NCBI GenBank assembly: GCA_964035575.1
Contig: OZ037923.1
Location: 434,001-498,000 of the forward strand
Direction of reading: 5' to 3'
DNA from: Rhynchopus sp. YZ270_cl-10
Taxonomy: Eukaryota; Euglenozoa; Diplonemea; Diplonemida; Diplonemidae
DNA: 64,000 bases
Under the pieces are notes generated by a model. That model saw only the letters and a program-made list of their open reading frames with translations, searched no databases and was not told the origin of the DNA. Of this stretch, positions 47,300 through 59,531 are shown in pieces. Numbering within the stretch: the stretch's first letter is position 1; each line of letters opens with the position of its first letter. The position numbers and the translations under genes are program-made.

Positions 47300-47477
47300 A
47301 ATAGAAACTTAACACTCATCACACGATAAAAACCTATGGGAGACAGGTTGTAGTGAAACGCACAACACCTCGACCTGTTTTGGTGAGGAGTGGTCTCTGC
47401 AGCGCGGTTCGTCCCTATAGAACCGCAAAAGTGTGTTCAAAATGATTTGTTTCTATTTCCTCCTTCCTGAGGTGACC
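47300..47477 (+). repeat. R6 dispersed repeat, copy 3
   Basis: It matches the copies at 259 and 42111, with GGTTCGTCCC conserved near 47407. It directly follows an R2 copy (47250-47293). Confidence 0.8.
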
Positions 47478-47977
47478 AAAAAAATACCCCCAAATTTTGT
47501 GAAAATCACCGTAAACCTCTCTGTGCTCACTACTCGGTCATCAATTGCGTTGACGCTTCCACATACACACTATCTCTCACCTGTTGGGTGGTGGTGTTGC
47601 GGAGCACACGGTTTGAAAGAGTGAACGACGTTGACACTTTTCCGCTCACAAAAAGTAGTGTGCGTAATTTAAAAAACAAAAAAAAAAAAAAAAAAACACA
47701 TTTTTTTTGGCTATTTCTCTTCCACAGAAGGAAGAGCTTTGAGAGCATTGAAGCAAATATTTCGTTTATAAGCATATAAACGATCCTAGAAACACATATT
47801 CAAGAGGGAACTAGAAGGATCAGGCCAGCCTCCCCCTTTTTACTATATTCACGGTGATTTGGGCTAGAGTCACCATTTCCCCAATTTATATTTTTCAAAA
47901 AAAAAAAAAAATCGCCATCTTCTAAAATTCCACAAAACCGAGAGGAGGAAGTGACATGAAAATGACGTACGTCATTG

Positions 47978-48008
<31 letters not shown>

Positions 48009-48027
48009 GCATCTTTGAGAAAAAGAA

Positions 48028-48282
48028 AGTTGACTTGAAATACAAAAGCCCTCTGGCGAACAGTGTACCTTTGGTACAATGACCGGCTGCACCAGGGGGG
48101 TGGACACCCAAACCATGAAGTCCTACAATCCATTAAGAAATTGCATCGAAATATAGAGACGTGGGAAGTTGCTAACGCCTCACCGTTCATCGGCAGAGGC
48201 AGGCAAGCTGGGAGAGGGCTTGAAATACAAAGCCCACTCCTCACAGTGTACCTTGATACATTACCGGCTGTACCGTGGGTTA
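48028..48282 (+). repeat. R1 repeat, full copy plus second fragment
   Basis: A first copy (48028-48135) is followed, after ~80 bp, by a second shortened copy (48218-48282) with the same TTGAAATACAAAGCCC opening. Confidence 0.7.
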
Positions 48283-48581
48283 AATTGAATTTGCTTTGAA
48301 CAAATTAAAGCTTTGCAAATATGAATACTCGTCACATTGCATACAACCCTTCTTTTTTGAAAACTTTTTTTTTACCATTTCCTATTAGGAAACGGAGAAT
48401 GTACGGTCCTGGAAGATCCAAGAAAATGGAGTCAGCGGGCTTAATAGGAAGTTGCCTTTCCTAAAAGTGCACACATTATTTTTTTTTTCTTTTCACAATC
48501 CGCTATCGTTTACGTAAACGAAGCGGGGGGGAAATTTGAGCGAATCAGCCAAAAAAAGAAAAGAAAACAAAATCAAAAAAA

Positions 48582-49389
48582 AAACAAGTAATTGCTATCG
48601 GAAAAAAAACGGGGTGTGATGTGGAACTCCATCCTGTAGAAATAATCTACAACACGCCCAGCATTCTGCTCTTCTGCAGGTATGCTAACGCTCTTCGTAC
48701 GCTACCAGACCCACTGGGACGCCAGCATCTGAAACGTTCAAGAAGGGGGGCTGTCCTCTTCGTCCAGCACCATCTGCTCGATAGCGTTGTTGGAAGTCGG
48801 CTCGGCAGGCTCGGCGTGTTCCAGATCGTTTTTGTCCACAGGCTCCCCACATTGTCGTCGTCTTTGGAGCAGTGCGGAAGGAACGCAGAATGCACAGACT
48901 ACAACACGTCGATCACACCAGGCGCATCAGCACCTCCAACAAATCGCGAGGATGCTACGGTGGTTTCGAAAATCGCGCGGAGTTTTCCACAGCACACCCC
49001 GTTTTTTCTTAGCAATTACTTGTTGTTATTGTTGTTTTCAACCACCTTCCTTCAACCCCTGTAGGATCAGTTCTAATTTTTTTCGCGAAAACATGAAATT
49101 ACACATTTCAAGAGAACAAATTAAAAAGGGTCCTTATTTGCATTTTTGGGCTCCGCCCGTGCAGTGGTGGGGTCAATCTCGAAAATTGGACAATTTTTTG
49201 ACCACTTAAATTTTGAGAAATATGAGCCCGGTTGCTTATACGTGGGGCCCATTTTCGGCTAAAATTTTCCTCAAAATCTGGTTTTGTAAAATTGACCCTT
49301 TACTCCCCCCCCACATCGATTTCAATACTATACCTTACTTCACCTACGGTTGCCCTTACAGGGGGGGTGAAGGAAGGTAAGTTGAAAAA
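48582..49389. repeat. Long dispersed repeat, copy B (uninterrupted)
   Basis: 808 bp matching the two halves of copy A (6594-7355 and 8203-8266). It provides the empty site of the transposon at 7356-8202. It holds the same minus-strand tail frame, with a few replacements (for example KPVDKNE to EPVDKND) and no stop. Confidence 0.88.
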
Positions 49390-50504
49390 CACATAATTCT
49401 GTTTCAATCATAACCTGTCCAGGTTATGTACACAATATCTTTTTGAAAACTTTGTTGTATTCCTGCAGACAACCCTGAGGATGCGCTACACTATACTATA
49501 CTGTGCTTTTTTTTTTTCTTCGTAAAGCGCGTTTTTTTTGGAATTTTATCCCCTTCCCCATGCGCAAAAAATAAGGGGAAAAGGTGTGCAAAGGGGGGTG
49601 TACTCCGCTCCGGTGGTCCATTCTTTTTTTTCATCGGAAAGACCGTCTCTTTATTGTGCGAACAGAATGGAACAGTAGAGGGACCTCGGTCCAGGTGGGG
49701 TGAACAAAAAGAGGGTTTACAATTGTTGGTGTGTCTGACGACCCCAAAATAGCAGAAAGTAGCACAAAAAATAGCACCTCCCTTCAGCCGCACCTATTGT
49801 ACACCCACTTTTTTGGTTATTCATCTGAACCTGACCACCGTGAAAAGAAAAAGAAAAAGAAAGGTTTAACAAGCCTCCCGTGCTCAGTCACCGTATAAAA
49901 AGCTCCCCTCCTGTTTCCACCCTGAATACAAATATAAAGAGAACGTTTGGTAAGAAAAGAAGAGCCCGAGGCTTATCTGTGGGCACCTAAAGAAAAAGAA
50001 TGGAGTAAAAGAAAAGGAGGGGGAAAAAGGAATGGGATATCGGAAGATGTGCTAGGGACAGCATTTGTTTGGGTGGAGTGATATTTAAAAAATAATCGAG
50101 AATCACCCGTCAAGGAAAAAAAATTGCGACAGGGGCTAAGAACGTGGAATAGTGAAGATTTAATCCGTTTTTTTGACTCTGTTTTTGCTTCTCTGTTGAT
50201 GTTTTGGTTTTAGTGTCGCTGTCGTGTGTGGCAACGTTCACTATGTTTTTTTTCTTCTTTTTATTTTTGTATTTTTTTTTCTTTCGTTCTCCCTACCCCG
50301 AATAAAAAAACACCCCAAGCTCTTCTTCAAGATTGCTCGGCGCGCAAGCTTTACATTTTTTTGTTTGATAAATTGTTGGAGTAGTGTAGTTGCCACAGTT
50401 GTGCAATCTCCACTGTTTTTTTTTTCTCATCGATGATTTGATGTTGTGAGAACAGCACATCCCCTCCGCTCTGAACGAGAGAAGACCCATTTTTCCTTTC
50501 TATC

Positions 50505-52884
50505 TCAACTCTGCTTGTTCATCAAGGAAAAGTCGGTGAAGCTGAAGCCCTGTGTAGTAAGTAGTGTTTAAAAATATGATTTTATTGAATTGACAACCCA
50601 AAAAGAAAGGTAAGGTGTACCTAAACCAAAGAAAAAGAAGAAAATGTGTATAAGATGAACACAAGCCTAGGGAAACCTTGTGTAAGCCTCTTGTGAACAA
50701 CACATCTTTCCTACAATCGTTGCATCCTGCAGGGAACACACTGGGTTTTTTTGACATTTGGTAAAAGAAAGTGGCGGCACGACCAAGAAAGAAAAAAGGA
50801 AAAAATAACTGTCCTCTCGTGCCAGACATCTTTACTACCGTCACATATCTATAGTCACCATCCTCAGCGGTACGTCAGACAAGATGATTCCAATAGTAGA
50901 TCATTAACATACCTGGAACATATCCTGCTGCGAGTTGGTCAGGGGCGGGCCCTCGTTGGGCTCGTCCATCTTGTATCCCTGCAGCGGGTCTGCGTTGTTC
51001 GCCGTCACCATGTCCTTCGGGGCCGACCATCTGTGTTGTGTGGTGTTTGGTTTTATTTTTCTTTCTTTTTCTTCTGATAAATTGACAGTGTAGTCGCTTT
51101 TTTTTTCGTGCGATCTCCACGCAGCCGTCACCTTCCTATCTCGCGTTTCGTGGACACCGCTTTCTACCTTTTGCTGAAATTCGCTCGAATCTTTAAAAAA
51201 ACAAAAAAGAAAGCCCCGTCAACACTGCCTCCTTCTCATAAAAAAAAGCAACATACTTCGGGGGCAGGGACGTTCCATTCTCAAGACTTGCCCAATCGAT
51301 CGTTTGGAACCACGGCTGTCTCTTGATGACATCCCCCTCTAGTCTCAGGTCTGGGTTCTTCTCCAGAAGCCCATGCACCAGACTCCTCCCTTCTCTGCTG
51401 ATGTTGTACTGCGAGTCAATGACCGGCTCAAGCGCAAGCACGTCACGCCAGATGTCGTCCGCAAGCCCACTCCCTTTCCCAAACGCATGCTCACCGGTCA
51501 GCATGTTGAAGATCACCACGCCATAGGCCCACCAATCCACTGCGTATGAGTAGGGCTGCCCCTGGATCATCTCTGGTGCCATGTACTCTGGAGTTCCTAC
51601 GAAGGTTGTCGCACGATCACCCCAAGCTAATGGACGGGATAGACCGAAATCTGCAAGCTTTGCGTTGCCGTGCTCATCGAGCAGGATGTTCTCTGGTTTA
51701 AGGTCCCGGTACACCACTCCTGCAACGTGAAGGGAACGCAGTGCGAGGAACACCTGGGCAGAGTAGTACCGTGAGATATCTTCCGTGAGTTGACCGTCGT
51801 CCATGAGCCCCATATAATTGTAGAGATCGCCCCCAGCGCAATAGTCGAGAACGAAGTAAAGATGCGTAGGCGATTGGAAGGTGTGGTGGAGTTTGACCAG
51901 CCCATCGTTTGTCCATTGTATTTGCTTCATCATGTCACGTTCGCGCATGATAAGGTCACGTCTCCATGTAGGTCTGTCTGAAGTGCCTCCAGACAGAATA
52001 GCCCTCTTATCTAATCGTTTTAAAGCAAAGAGCTTTCTGCTGTTTTTATTCCGTACCAAATAGACCTTAGAGGAAGCTCCAAAGCCAAGCATAGAGAGGC
52101 AGTCGAAATCCTCCTTCCCAAGGTGTTCGTCTCTTGCTTTGGGGAAGAGACGTTCAAAGGTGGTTGGAGGGATGTCTGAATCCCGAGGACGAACTGTTGC
52201 GAGGAAGGTAGCGTTTTTGTGGATTGCGGCCATAAACTCTTCTTTTTTGACCACATTGATGTTGTTGATTTTGTAGCATATCATGCCAACCTCAAATCCA
52301 CCAAGCGCTCCGGCACCTCCAGGCAGTACTTCTTGTACCACTACCACTCCGTTTTCTTCTTTGAGAACTAAACCAAGTTTGTCGGAGACGGATTGTCTCG
52401 CGACCTTGAGTTCAAGGAGAATGCACGGTTCGTCGTCGCAGGAGACGCCGTACATAGAGGCCGCGACTGCCGCAATTTGCTTTAGCATCTTTCGCCGATG
52501 GAGTACCTTAGCAATCCCTGCCGCCTTCAGAAGCGCCTCATCAACGACGACCAAATCCTGATTGCCGTGTACCCCATTTTGTGCAAGCCCTTCGAAATAT
52601 TCGCTCATCCCGATGCCATTCAGAAACGGCTTCAACTCTTTTTCCTCCAAAACCCTAGGGGGAACTGTATGAGGCCGGTTCAGGCTTGGTGCGAGTCGCT
52701 CCTGCTGAAACCGTGCCTGGGCCAGATGCACGTAGTAGCAGGATTTGTGAAAGTTGTTCGTGCATCCAGAACAGCCTCGGTTCCAACAGGCAGTGCCGCA
52801 CCACGCACACTTCGCTTTGTCGCCAATCGGCAGGGCAGGTCCTCTGTCCAAATAGTGTGCACCAGCACAGCTCAGTGTTGTCAT
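50505..52884 (-). CDS. AGC protein kinase with zinc finger, SAM and PDZ domains
   Basis: Three exons (52884-51257, 51030-50913, 50549-50505) with donors GTATGT and acceptors ACACAG keep one frame and give 596 residues. Order of parts: Cys/His cluster CAWCGTACWNRGC ... FHKSC (about 23-50); SAM-like helices (LNGIGMSEYFEGLAQNGV, near 90-150); PDZ-like domain (LGLVLKEENGVVVVQEV ... GMICYKINNINVV, near 170-245); kinase domain (about 260-530) with GFGASSKVYLV, catalytic Lys in FALKRL, YRDLKPEN, DFGLS and GTPEYMAPE. The AGC C-tail is split over exons 2 and 3 and ends FSFTDFS, the hydrophobic motif (F586-S590), which proves the splicing. Both AGC phosphorylation sites (activation-loop Thr in TTFVGTPEY, hydrophobic-motif Ser) are present, so regulation by a PDK1-like kinase is likely. 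The joint N-terminal architecture is unusual. Introns carry R4 and R2-like repeats. Confidence 0.93.
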
Positions 52885-54152
52885 TTTTTTTTTTTAGTTT
52901 TCGCCTATCTCGTGTTCCCCGGAAAAACCACAAAGACCGTCCAACACTTCCCAAAGTGGTTTTTTGTTGTTGTGGAAGTGTGTGTGTATTTCTTTGAGAG
53001 AGATTTAGGGGGTAAGGAGTAATGGTGAGATCAGAGAAGGGGGGTGTTGGGTGTTGTACGTCGAAGAAGAGAGTGTTATGCCACACGACGTTGAAGTAAA
53101 TGACTTTACTTGTGGTTTTACATGTAATTTTACTTGTGAAAATAGTTTACTTGTGGCGCACGTAAAAACGTAAGCGTACAGCTTAAATGCAAGTAAAAAA
53201 AATGACATGTAAAACCACAAGTAAAGTAATTTACTTCAACGTCGTGCACAAGAAAGGTCAGGGGTGGCTGCATTCCTCTTCGGAACGGGGTGCTCCATCC
53301 TATTTTCAAAAACGTTTATTGGTGAGATCGGAGAAGGGGGGGGGTGCTGTACGTCGAAGAAGAGAGTGCTATACAGTGTGCCAACAGTCAAGAGAGAGAT
53401 GAGACTGAAAGGAGAGCTGGGGTGTTACACTATTATGGTCAAAAAATATGCATGAGCGCAGCACCTTTTTTTTTTTCTAAGACTGTGGAGACTTTTCGTG
53501 GATTCTATGTGGTAGGGATAACCCCCCTTTTTGTTTGTTGTGAGTTTTTATTTTCTAGATTTGCTGTTGTGTTGTGTTGATGGGTCTATGTCCCCTCTTA
53601 AAAAAGGGAAAAGAAATAAAAGTTTATAAGATGACGCTAAGCCTCTCGTGTACTTAGTCTGATTAGATTACTTAATCTCGTGTGCTTAGTCACCTTGAAG
53701 AAGAAAACGCCCCCCAAAACGACCAGTCATTTGCGAAAGTACCTAAGGGCACTGTTGTCGGAGAATTGTTATTAAAGTGGGGGGTAGGAAAAGAAAGAAA
53801 AAAGAGAAGTTGAAAGTGCAAACGCCTCACCGTTTCATCGGCAGACGCAGACACTGGTTCTCCGCGGGTTATCGAACCCCCAGAGAGCACTTCATTGAAA
53901 AAAGTTTGTGAGATGAACCTACACCTCTCGTGCTTAGTAACCTTGGCAAAATTGATGCAGGCACTTCTCCCCAAACTATCCCCCAGATGAAAGCTAAAAA
54001 AAAGTGCACACATACACACATATCGAAAAAGAAAAAAAAAACGCCTCCTACTCGCCACCTTCAAAAATAACGCATCTGATTTCTTTTTTTCCTCCTCTAA
54101 AATCTATTCTAAAAAAAACCCCATATTTTGAGACTTCTTTTCCCCCCTTTTT
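52885..54152. other. Spacer with a MITE and R2/R5 repeats
   Basis: It holds a MITE (53084-53246), a pair of ~55-bp direct repeats around it (53028-53083 and 53325-53378), a double R2 (53616-53700), R5 (53808-53895) and another R2 (53894-53945). No gene is seen. Confidence 0.6.
53084..53246. mobile_element. 163-bp MITE with ~40-bp inverted ends
   Basis: The ends begin CACGACGTTGAAGTAAA and are inverted copies over ~40 bp with few differences. The interior repeats TTTACTTGTG/CACAAGTAAA. The target duplication is not clear. Confidence 0.78.
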
Positions 54153-56621
54153 CTACGCCAGCACCGCCCCTCCACGCAGTGCTGCCCTATGTGCCATTGT
54201 AGCGTGTCTGTGGAACGCCGCGACATCTCGTGGTATGACCTCAACCACTTCAGGTTGCTCTGCTGCTGCCCGCATCTTTGCCTGGGAGGAGGATGTAGGT
54301 GCGGAGAGCGCGTCCAGCCCCCTCCCCCCACGGCGTACCCTCCTACTCCGCGTGCGCTGCCGTGTGGGTGACCTGGAGGACGGTCGGAACGGCGGTTTGT
54401 CATCACGGTCCACCGGCGGCCACACCTCCTCCCGCACAGCGCGCACCTTCGCAAGCGATGCTGTCGTGGGCGCGGTCACACCACCTTCCCTATAAATATG
54501 AGAATGCCCTTTGCGCCCTCCACTGTTACTTCTACTCCGACTGCGTGGAGTGGAAGTATACCCACGACGAGGCGCAGAGGGAGGGGGAGCAACTCTAGCG
54601 GCAGGCGGACGCCCGGTAACCCCATGGCTTTGGGTTATCTCTCGTGAATTCGCTGCACTGTTTGCTGCCCGCAGACGCGACGATGCTGTGCTTTGTACTG
54701 CATTCTGCGCATGCTGCCTTGACTCCATTTGTCCTCGAGGAATCACCCTTACCCGAGGTGTAGCTGTCGCCTCTGGTTGTGTTTCATATTCGTGAATTTC
54801 TTCAATATTTTGTGGATTCTCGTGTGTAACAATTGGTGTTCGAACGGAATGAGATTGAGATTGAGATTGTGTTACACTGGATGCAGAATATGCCCCAATG
54901 CTTGCATGCAGCGGAGGTATCGGTGGAGATGCGGCTGTCGGGAGTGTCGCAAACCCCTCGGCAGCTTCCTCTCTTCCCCTCGCAAGACGAAGCTCTTCTA
55001 CAGTCTTCCGCAATGCTGCCAATGACTCAGCTTGGTCCGTCACAGCCTCCACCCCCACCCCCACCTCCACCTGGGTTGCAGAAGTCGCCATCGGGGGCTG
55101 TGGTTGCTCATGCTTCTCTCTGTCATAGGTTGTCTTCACTACTACTTGCTCCACCCTACACCCTTCCACCTGCTTCTGAATCGTTTCATTGCTGTGTTGT
55201 GGCATCCTTTCCATTTCCTGCGCGCTCTCATAACCCCGAGACAACCCTGATGGGCTAAGATTCACACTCTTTGGGGAGGACATCACTCTTCTATCCTTCG
55301 AAACACCTGAAAATGAACCCACCTTGGGGACAACTAAAATAGTAGGCTTAGGAGAGGATGCCACCACTGGAGGGGCGCTTTTTTGTACAACGTTTGGGGA
55401 GATGCTTCCTCTGGCTTCTCCCTCTCCTCCTCCTCCCTCCACCTCAAAGCTGCAAAGCGAGCCAAACGAAGCTTCTAATGTTGCAACACAGGAGCTCATA
55501 TTGCGCAGCACGGTATCCAAATCAGAGTCAGTAAAAACACTTAACTTTGTGTTCTCTGACAGAAGATGTGCTGGAGAAGGGGAAGGAGGAGAAGTTGACG
55601 TTAACACAACATTGGTTGCAATGGGAGAATCAGGGAGAGAACCAGGTTGGATTCGCAATGGTATCCCCTCGGAGCGCGCTGGGGAAGCAGAACTGGGAGA
55701 AATTGAAGAGGCAACTCTATCACCTCTCTCGGAAGCGATGGGAGGAGGAGGAGGAGAAGGTGTTGCAAGGGGAAATGCCTCAGCGTTCGTCGGATAAGAA
55801 ATGGGAGCGATTCTGCTGAGAGGAGACACAGAAACCGATTGGATTGGCTGTACTGTTTGCAATTGGCCGAACCCTTCACGGAACGATTCTTTCACTTCTT
55901 CAAACTCATTTTCCTCGTCAAGCGTGAATAACCTCCTCTGAAGCTCTTCTCTCGCCGATGTTTCATTTATAAGAGAGCTCAAAAGAACCGCCAGTCTCTC
56001 TTCCTGCTCCAACCCCTCCGCCTCCGGAAGATACTGCAACGGAGATGGGGTGCGCACCATGGTCACTACACCCTTTTCTTGAGAATCGTCCCCCTCCCCC
56101 TCCCCCCCTACCAGCTCTTCAACCGCCAACGTCATATGGTCTGCACTAAGGTTAAAGCTGATGTCATGCTCGAGGAGTGTCAACGCTTCCTCGGGGATCA
56201 CCCTTTGGATTGTGTTCCGCCCGGTTTCGCGGTCGATGTGGTACGGAGGGGTGGAGAGCGGGGAGGAGGAGTTGGAGTGGTACTCTTCTTCGATGACGCT
56301 GGTTTCTTTGCAGGTGACGTCTTGGATGTGGAGTGATGGTGAGGCGGAGGAGGAGGAGGAGGAGGAGGAAGGGGACGGCGGGTAGCTGCGAAGCAGAAGC
56401 GATTCGTGCTGTGCGCCGTTCGCGGGGAACTGCGCGGAGGACCAGATGCTCCCGCAGTCTGCGGCCCAGCCGAAGGAGTCCGCGCTTTTCATGACCCCAA
56501 TGTCAAGTCCTCGTGATAGTGCCGACAGTTCCTTAATCTGCAGCCGCGTATCCGGTGGTAGGTCCAGACATTCGCTATCGCTATCGGATCCAAACATTTC
56601 TGCTATATCAGAGCGATACAT
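54153..56621 (-). CDS. Hypothetical 822-residue disordered protein
   Basis: One exon, 822 residues, Ser/Pro/Glu-rich and mostly low-complexity. The N-terminus (MYRSDIAEMFGSDSDSE) is acidic; a poly-Ser run lies near residue 85-95. A short ordered stretch, LEHDISFNLSADHMTLAVEE, sits near 150. A helical segment (ERLAVLLSSLINETSAREEL ... EEVKESFREGFGQL) near 205-260 could be a coiled coil. The C-terminal 250 residues are Arg/Ser/Ala-rich (SRSRSNSGGRKGHSH, SRSPTRQRTRSRRVRRG), as in RNA-binding or microtubule-binding tails. No domain is recognised. The ATG is preceded by CACTTCCAG and a T tract, a strong acceptor-like site. Confidence 0.7.
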   Translation of the reverse strand: MYRSDIAEMFGSDSDSECLDLPPDTRLQIKELSALSRGLDIGVMKSADSFGWAADCGSIWSSAQFPANGAQHESLLLRSYPPSPSSSSSSSSASPSLHIQDVTCKETSVIEEEYHSNSSSPLSTPPYHIDRETGRNTIQRVIPEEALTLLEHDISFNLSADHMTLAVEELVGGEGEGDDSQEKGVVTMVRTPSPLQYLPEAEGLEQEERLAVLLSSLINETSAREELQRRLFTLDEENEFEEVKESFREGFGQLQTVQPIQSVSVSPLSRIAPISYPTNAEAFPLATPSPPPPPIASERGDRVASSISPSSASPARSEGIPLRIQPGSLPDSPIATNVVLTSTSPPSPSPAHLLSENTKLSVFTDSDLDTVLRNMSSCVATLEASFGSLCSFEVEGGGGEGEARGSISPNVVQKSAPPVVASSPKPTILVVPKVGSFSGVSKDRRVMSSPKSVNLSPSGLSRGYESAQEMERMPQHSNETIQKQVEGCRVEQVVVKTTYDREKHEQPQPPMATSATQVEVGVGVEAVTDQAESLAALRKTVEELRLARGREEAAEGFATLPTAASPPIPPLHASIGAYSASSVTQSQSQSHSVRTPIVTHENPQNIEEIHEYETQPEATATPRVRVIPRGQMESRQHAQNAVQSTASSRLRAANSAANSREITQSHGVTGRPPAARVAPPPSAPRRGYTSTPRSRSRSNSGGRKGHSHIYREGGVTAPTTASLAKVRAVREEVWPPVDRDDKPPFRPSSRSPTRQRTRSRRVRRGGRGLDALSAPTSSSQAKMRAAAEQPEVVEVIPRDVAAFHRHATMAHRAALRGGAVLA

Positions 56622-57877
56622 TTGTTAAAAAAAATAATCTGGAAGTGGGAGGGGATGTGAGAAGGTGGTGGATTGATTAATCGTTTGTTAAAATGAAAAA
56701 ATTGGTTGGTTCTCGTGAGAAGTGGTGGAGTACAGCTGAGAGTGGCTTTTTGGTTGGATAAGGAAAAAGGGGGTAAAAAAAATGCGCTCAAACCCCTAGA
56801 GCACCAGGATATGGGAGGTTTATGTTTATAGGGTGGCTGACGACCCCAAAATAGCACTTTATTGCATCCCATTCAGCCACACCAGTTTATGTGAAGGTTA
56901 TATGATGGGTTTCGTGAGCAACCAGGTCTTGTATCAGAACAAGGGAGAAGGGGAGAAAGGAATGGAGGGATCGGGGAGCAGGGTTTGTTGGGGGGTTTTT
57001 GTATAGAGACCACCGCAGTGGATTAGGGAGATCGTTTTTAATCAGGCCAAAAAAAAAAACAAAAAATCACGTTCCTACACCAGAAAGAAAAAGAAAAAGA
57101 AAAGGGGTTGTAAGATAGAAACTGACCATCGCTTGTTCAGTCCATGCCTATTGCCAAACCGAGCCAAAAAAAAGGTAGAGTTGAAATACAAAGCCCTCTC
57201 GTGAGCAGTGTACTTTGGTGCATGACCGGCTGGGCACCCAACCATGCACTCCACTACATCCATTTCGTGGTTTACATCTAAAAAAACCCCGTTTTTTTTT
57301 ACCCCACCGCGGGACATTGTCGCCTCAAAGTATTGCCATCAATTTTACGTCTGCTAAGACGACCCTTGGGGAGGGGTGGGGGTTCCTATGCGAACCTAAG
57401 GTCACTTAGGGAAGGAAAAGTGGAGAAGTGGCACACCGCAGGCTGGTTTTCGGAACATGGTGCACAAAAAAGAAAATGAAAATGTATTTTTCTTTTTGGG
57501 ACAGAGCGAGGTCAGCTGTGACCGAGGTTAGCAATAGGTACCCTGACATTTTTCCCCTTCTTTTTTTGAGGTTGATATCCCCTGGGACAAAAGCACACTG
57601 CCTTCGAAACTTTTAAAAAAATCGACCTCTGGTACACACTAGGGCAAGAAGCAGACTGTGCCAACTGCAACAAAAAAATAAAGAACCCATGCTGCAACAG
57701 CTGAGAAAACGGGGGGGGGGATGTGGCCTTAACACCCCCCCGCTCAAGACTAACCTTACCTTACCCCTGATGCACCCTACAGGGACACCACTGCCCCTCA
57801 CGCCCCTCTCTCCCTCATTACACCACGCTGGATGATAGGGGTCACATGATAGGATCATGTAAACCTACCAAATCACC
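56622..57877. other. Spacer with one R1 copy
   Basis: R1 lies at 57175-57280. A short repeat (GACGACCCCAAAATAGCA, 56837-56854) is shared with 49737-49754. Nothing else is assignable; frames here are short and lack domains. Confidence 0.55.
57175..57280 (+). repeat. R1 dispersed repeat
   Basis: A near-full copy ending CGTGGTTTACATCT, followed by AAAAAA; on the gene strand this reads T-tract then AG. Confidence 0.7.
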
Positions 57878-59106
57878 CTATCCTCCAACGTGGTGTAGAC
57901 GCGCCTGCGCCTCTGATGTACTGCAGTAGTAGGAGAACAGCGCGTTGTAGGGTGTGAGCTGCGCAGAGGCGAGGGACTCGTGTGGGTACCGTTTTGAAGA
58001 GTCCATGAGTGTGTTGAGGTGTGTGTGGAGCCATTCTGCTGCAGCCTCCTTGGCGTCCCTGGAGGCGCCCATGGTGTCGTAGAACGCGTAGAAGTGCATG
58101 ACACATGCCACTTCCACCTTCTCGCTCAGCACCGCATCGTGGAAGGGGAACCTCCGCCGCACGTCGTTCACCCGCTCTCGACACTCCGCACTGCTGATAT
58201 GCCGTGTCCCGCTGATGCCGCAGTAGACGTTTGTCGCAACAGACAGCTTGCACACCCTGCACACTGCATCCCCCATCCCCTGGCTCACGGCGGCAGAGCC
58301 CACCGGATACGCCTTCAGCTTCTCAAGCTCCTGCATCAGCTGCTCGCAGCGTGCCTCCAGCCCCCGGTAGTCCTTCTCCAGCACCCCAATCCGTTTCGTC
58401 AGGACAGATACATTCGGCACAGAGGCGTCTGATGCAGAAGGTTGTGCCGTATCAGGCACGTCCTTTACCTTGCAGTAGTAGCAGTAGCCGTCGGGTAAGA
58501 ACTTTCGCCGTATCGGCTGTGGGAGGTGGTAGGTGTGGTGGGGGTGGTGGTGGGGGGTGTGGCCAGTGGCATACATTCTTGTACTGAAACCCGCACTGCC
58601 CGCATTCTTTAATCAGGTCGCTGTCGTTGCTGTCACTGTCATCGCTCATTACCTCGTCCACTGCAGGTGCGCTAGCTGCAGGTGCGGCAGGTGGGACGCT
58701 CGCTGGGGCAACTGAGATTTCGGGTGAGTTACTTTCCTCGCTGCCCCACACCTCGTCCCCCTCGCAGTCATCGCACACCCCTTTGCTGTCGTCCCCGTCC
58801 TGTGAGGGGTGGGGTGGTGAGGTAAGTCCACTGTGAATAAAATGAAAAAAAAAAAAAACTACGGTGAGACCTTGACCAGTCATCTTACTAACCAAAAGAA
58901 GTTGACTTTGAAATACAACAGCCCCTCTCGTGAACAGTGAACCTTTGGCACAACCGGCTGTACCGGAGGTGGACCCCCTTACCACGCAGCTCTACATCCA
59001 CTTTGTGGCTTGCAGCTGAAAAAGGAATAAAAAGACATACAAAATTCAACTCATCATATGCTATCATCTTGTTGCACACGACACATGGCTGCTTCCCCCT
59101 TGGCAT
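57878..59106 (-). CDS. Cys-rich paralogue family, member 1
   Basis: Three exons (59106-59041, 58799-58575, 58516-57878), all junctions in phase 0, give 309 residues. Exon 1 has CVVCNK. Exon 2 begins DGDDSKGVCDDC, continues with a Pro/Ala/Ser linker and acidic run, and ends CGQCGFQYKN; exon 3 starts PIRRKF and adds CYYC, so the splice completes a CxxC-x17-CxxC pair. A coiled coil (LTKRIGVLEKDYRGLEARCEQ) follows. The C-terminal domain (about 205-309) has CRVC, NVYCGISGTRHIS, ECRERV, CVMHFYAFYDTMGAS and WLHTHL, shared with members 2 and 3. The pattern suggests a zinc-bound fold. I do not recognise the family and infer no function. Intron 1 holds an R1 copy. Confidence 0.78.
58899..59018 (+). repeat. 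R1 repeat inside intron 1 of family member 1
   Basis: A full copy, antisense to the gene, filling half of the 241-bp intron. On the gene strand it starts right after CCTTTTTCAG, about 20 bases from the donor. Confidence 0.78.
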
Positions 59107-59531
59107 AGTTTTTTCCCCCCTGACTCTGTGTCCTTCTGCCTTGTGTGAGTTGCACTGTGTTTAACACATCAATAGCATTTGCTGTCCTCTGATCATCTAC
59201 AAACATGAAGAGTGCAACCTACCACCTTGTACGTACAAATCACAGCTTACATCAAAAGGCCTCAAAAAAAAATCCCCGATTGAAGGAAAAGGGGTAACAA
59301 ATGGGACAATGGGAGAATCTTTTTTTTTTTTTAAACTTTGTGGTTTTGCAAGAAGCATATATTCCTAACGAGACATCCTGGAGCAGCACTTCTTGCATGC
59401 AGAAGCGTGTTCCTTATCATTAGGTGGCAAATAGACGAGAAATTGAAAGGTGCAAACCACCTCACCGTACACCGGCGGGACAGCAGATGCACATGAACCT
59501 CCGCAGGGGTTAATCAAACCCCCCCAGAGAG

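Larger units (their letters stand above)
44997..50504. other. Repeat-rich spacer, no supported gene
   Basis: Contents in order: a GGGA array (45171-45330), R3 (46136-46184), a hairpin element (46478-46556), R4 (46840-46904), a GA tract (47204-47230), R2 (47250-47293), R6 (47300-47477), R1 (48028-48135 and 48218-48282), a ~100-bp repeat shared with 62510-62612 (48375-48475), long repeat copy B (48582-49389), R3-like (49442-49492) and R4 (50367-50416). A minus frame near 45601-45742 with a donor-like end is not assignable. Confidence 0.6.
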
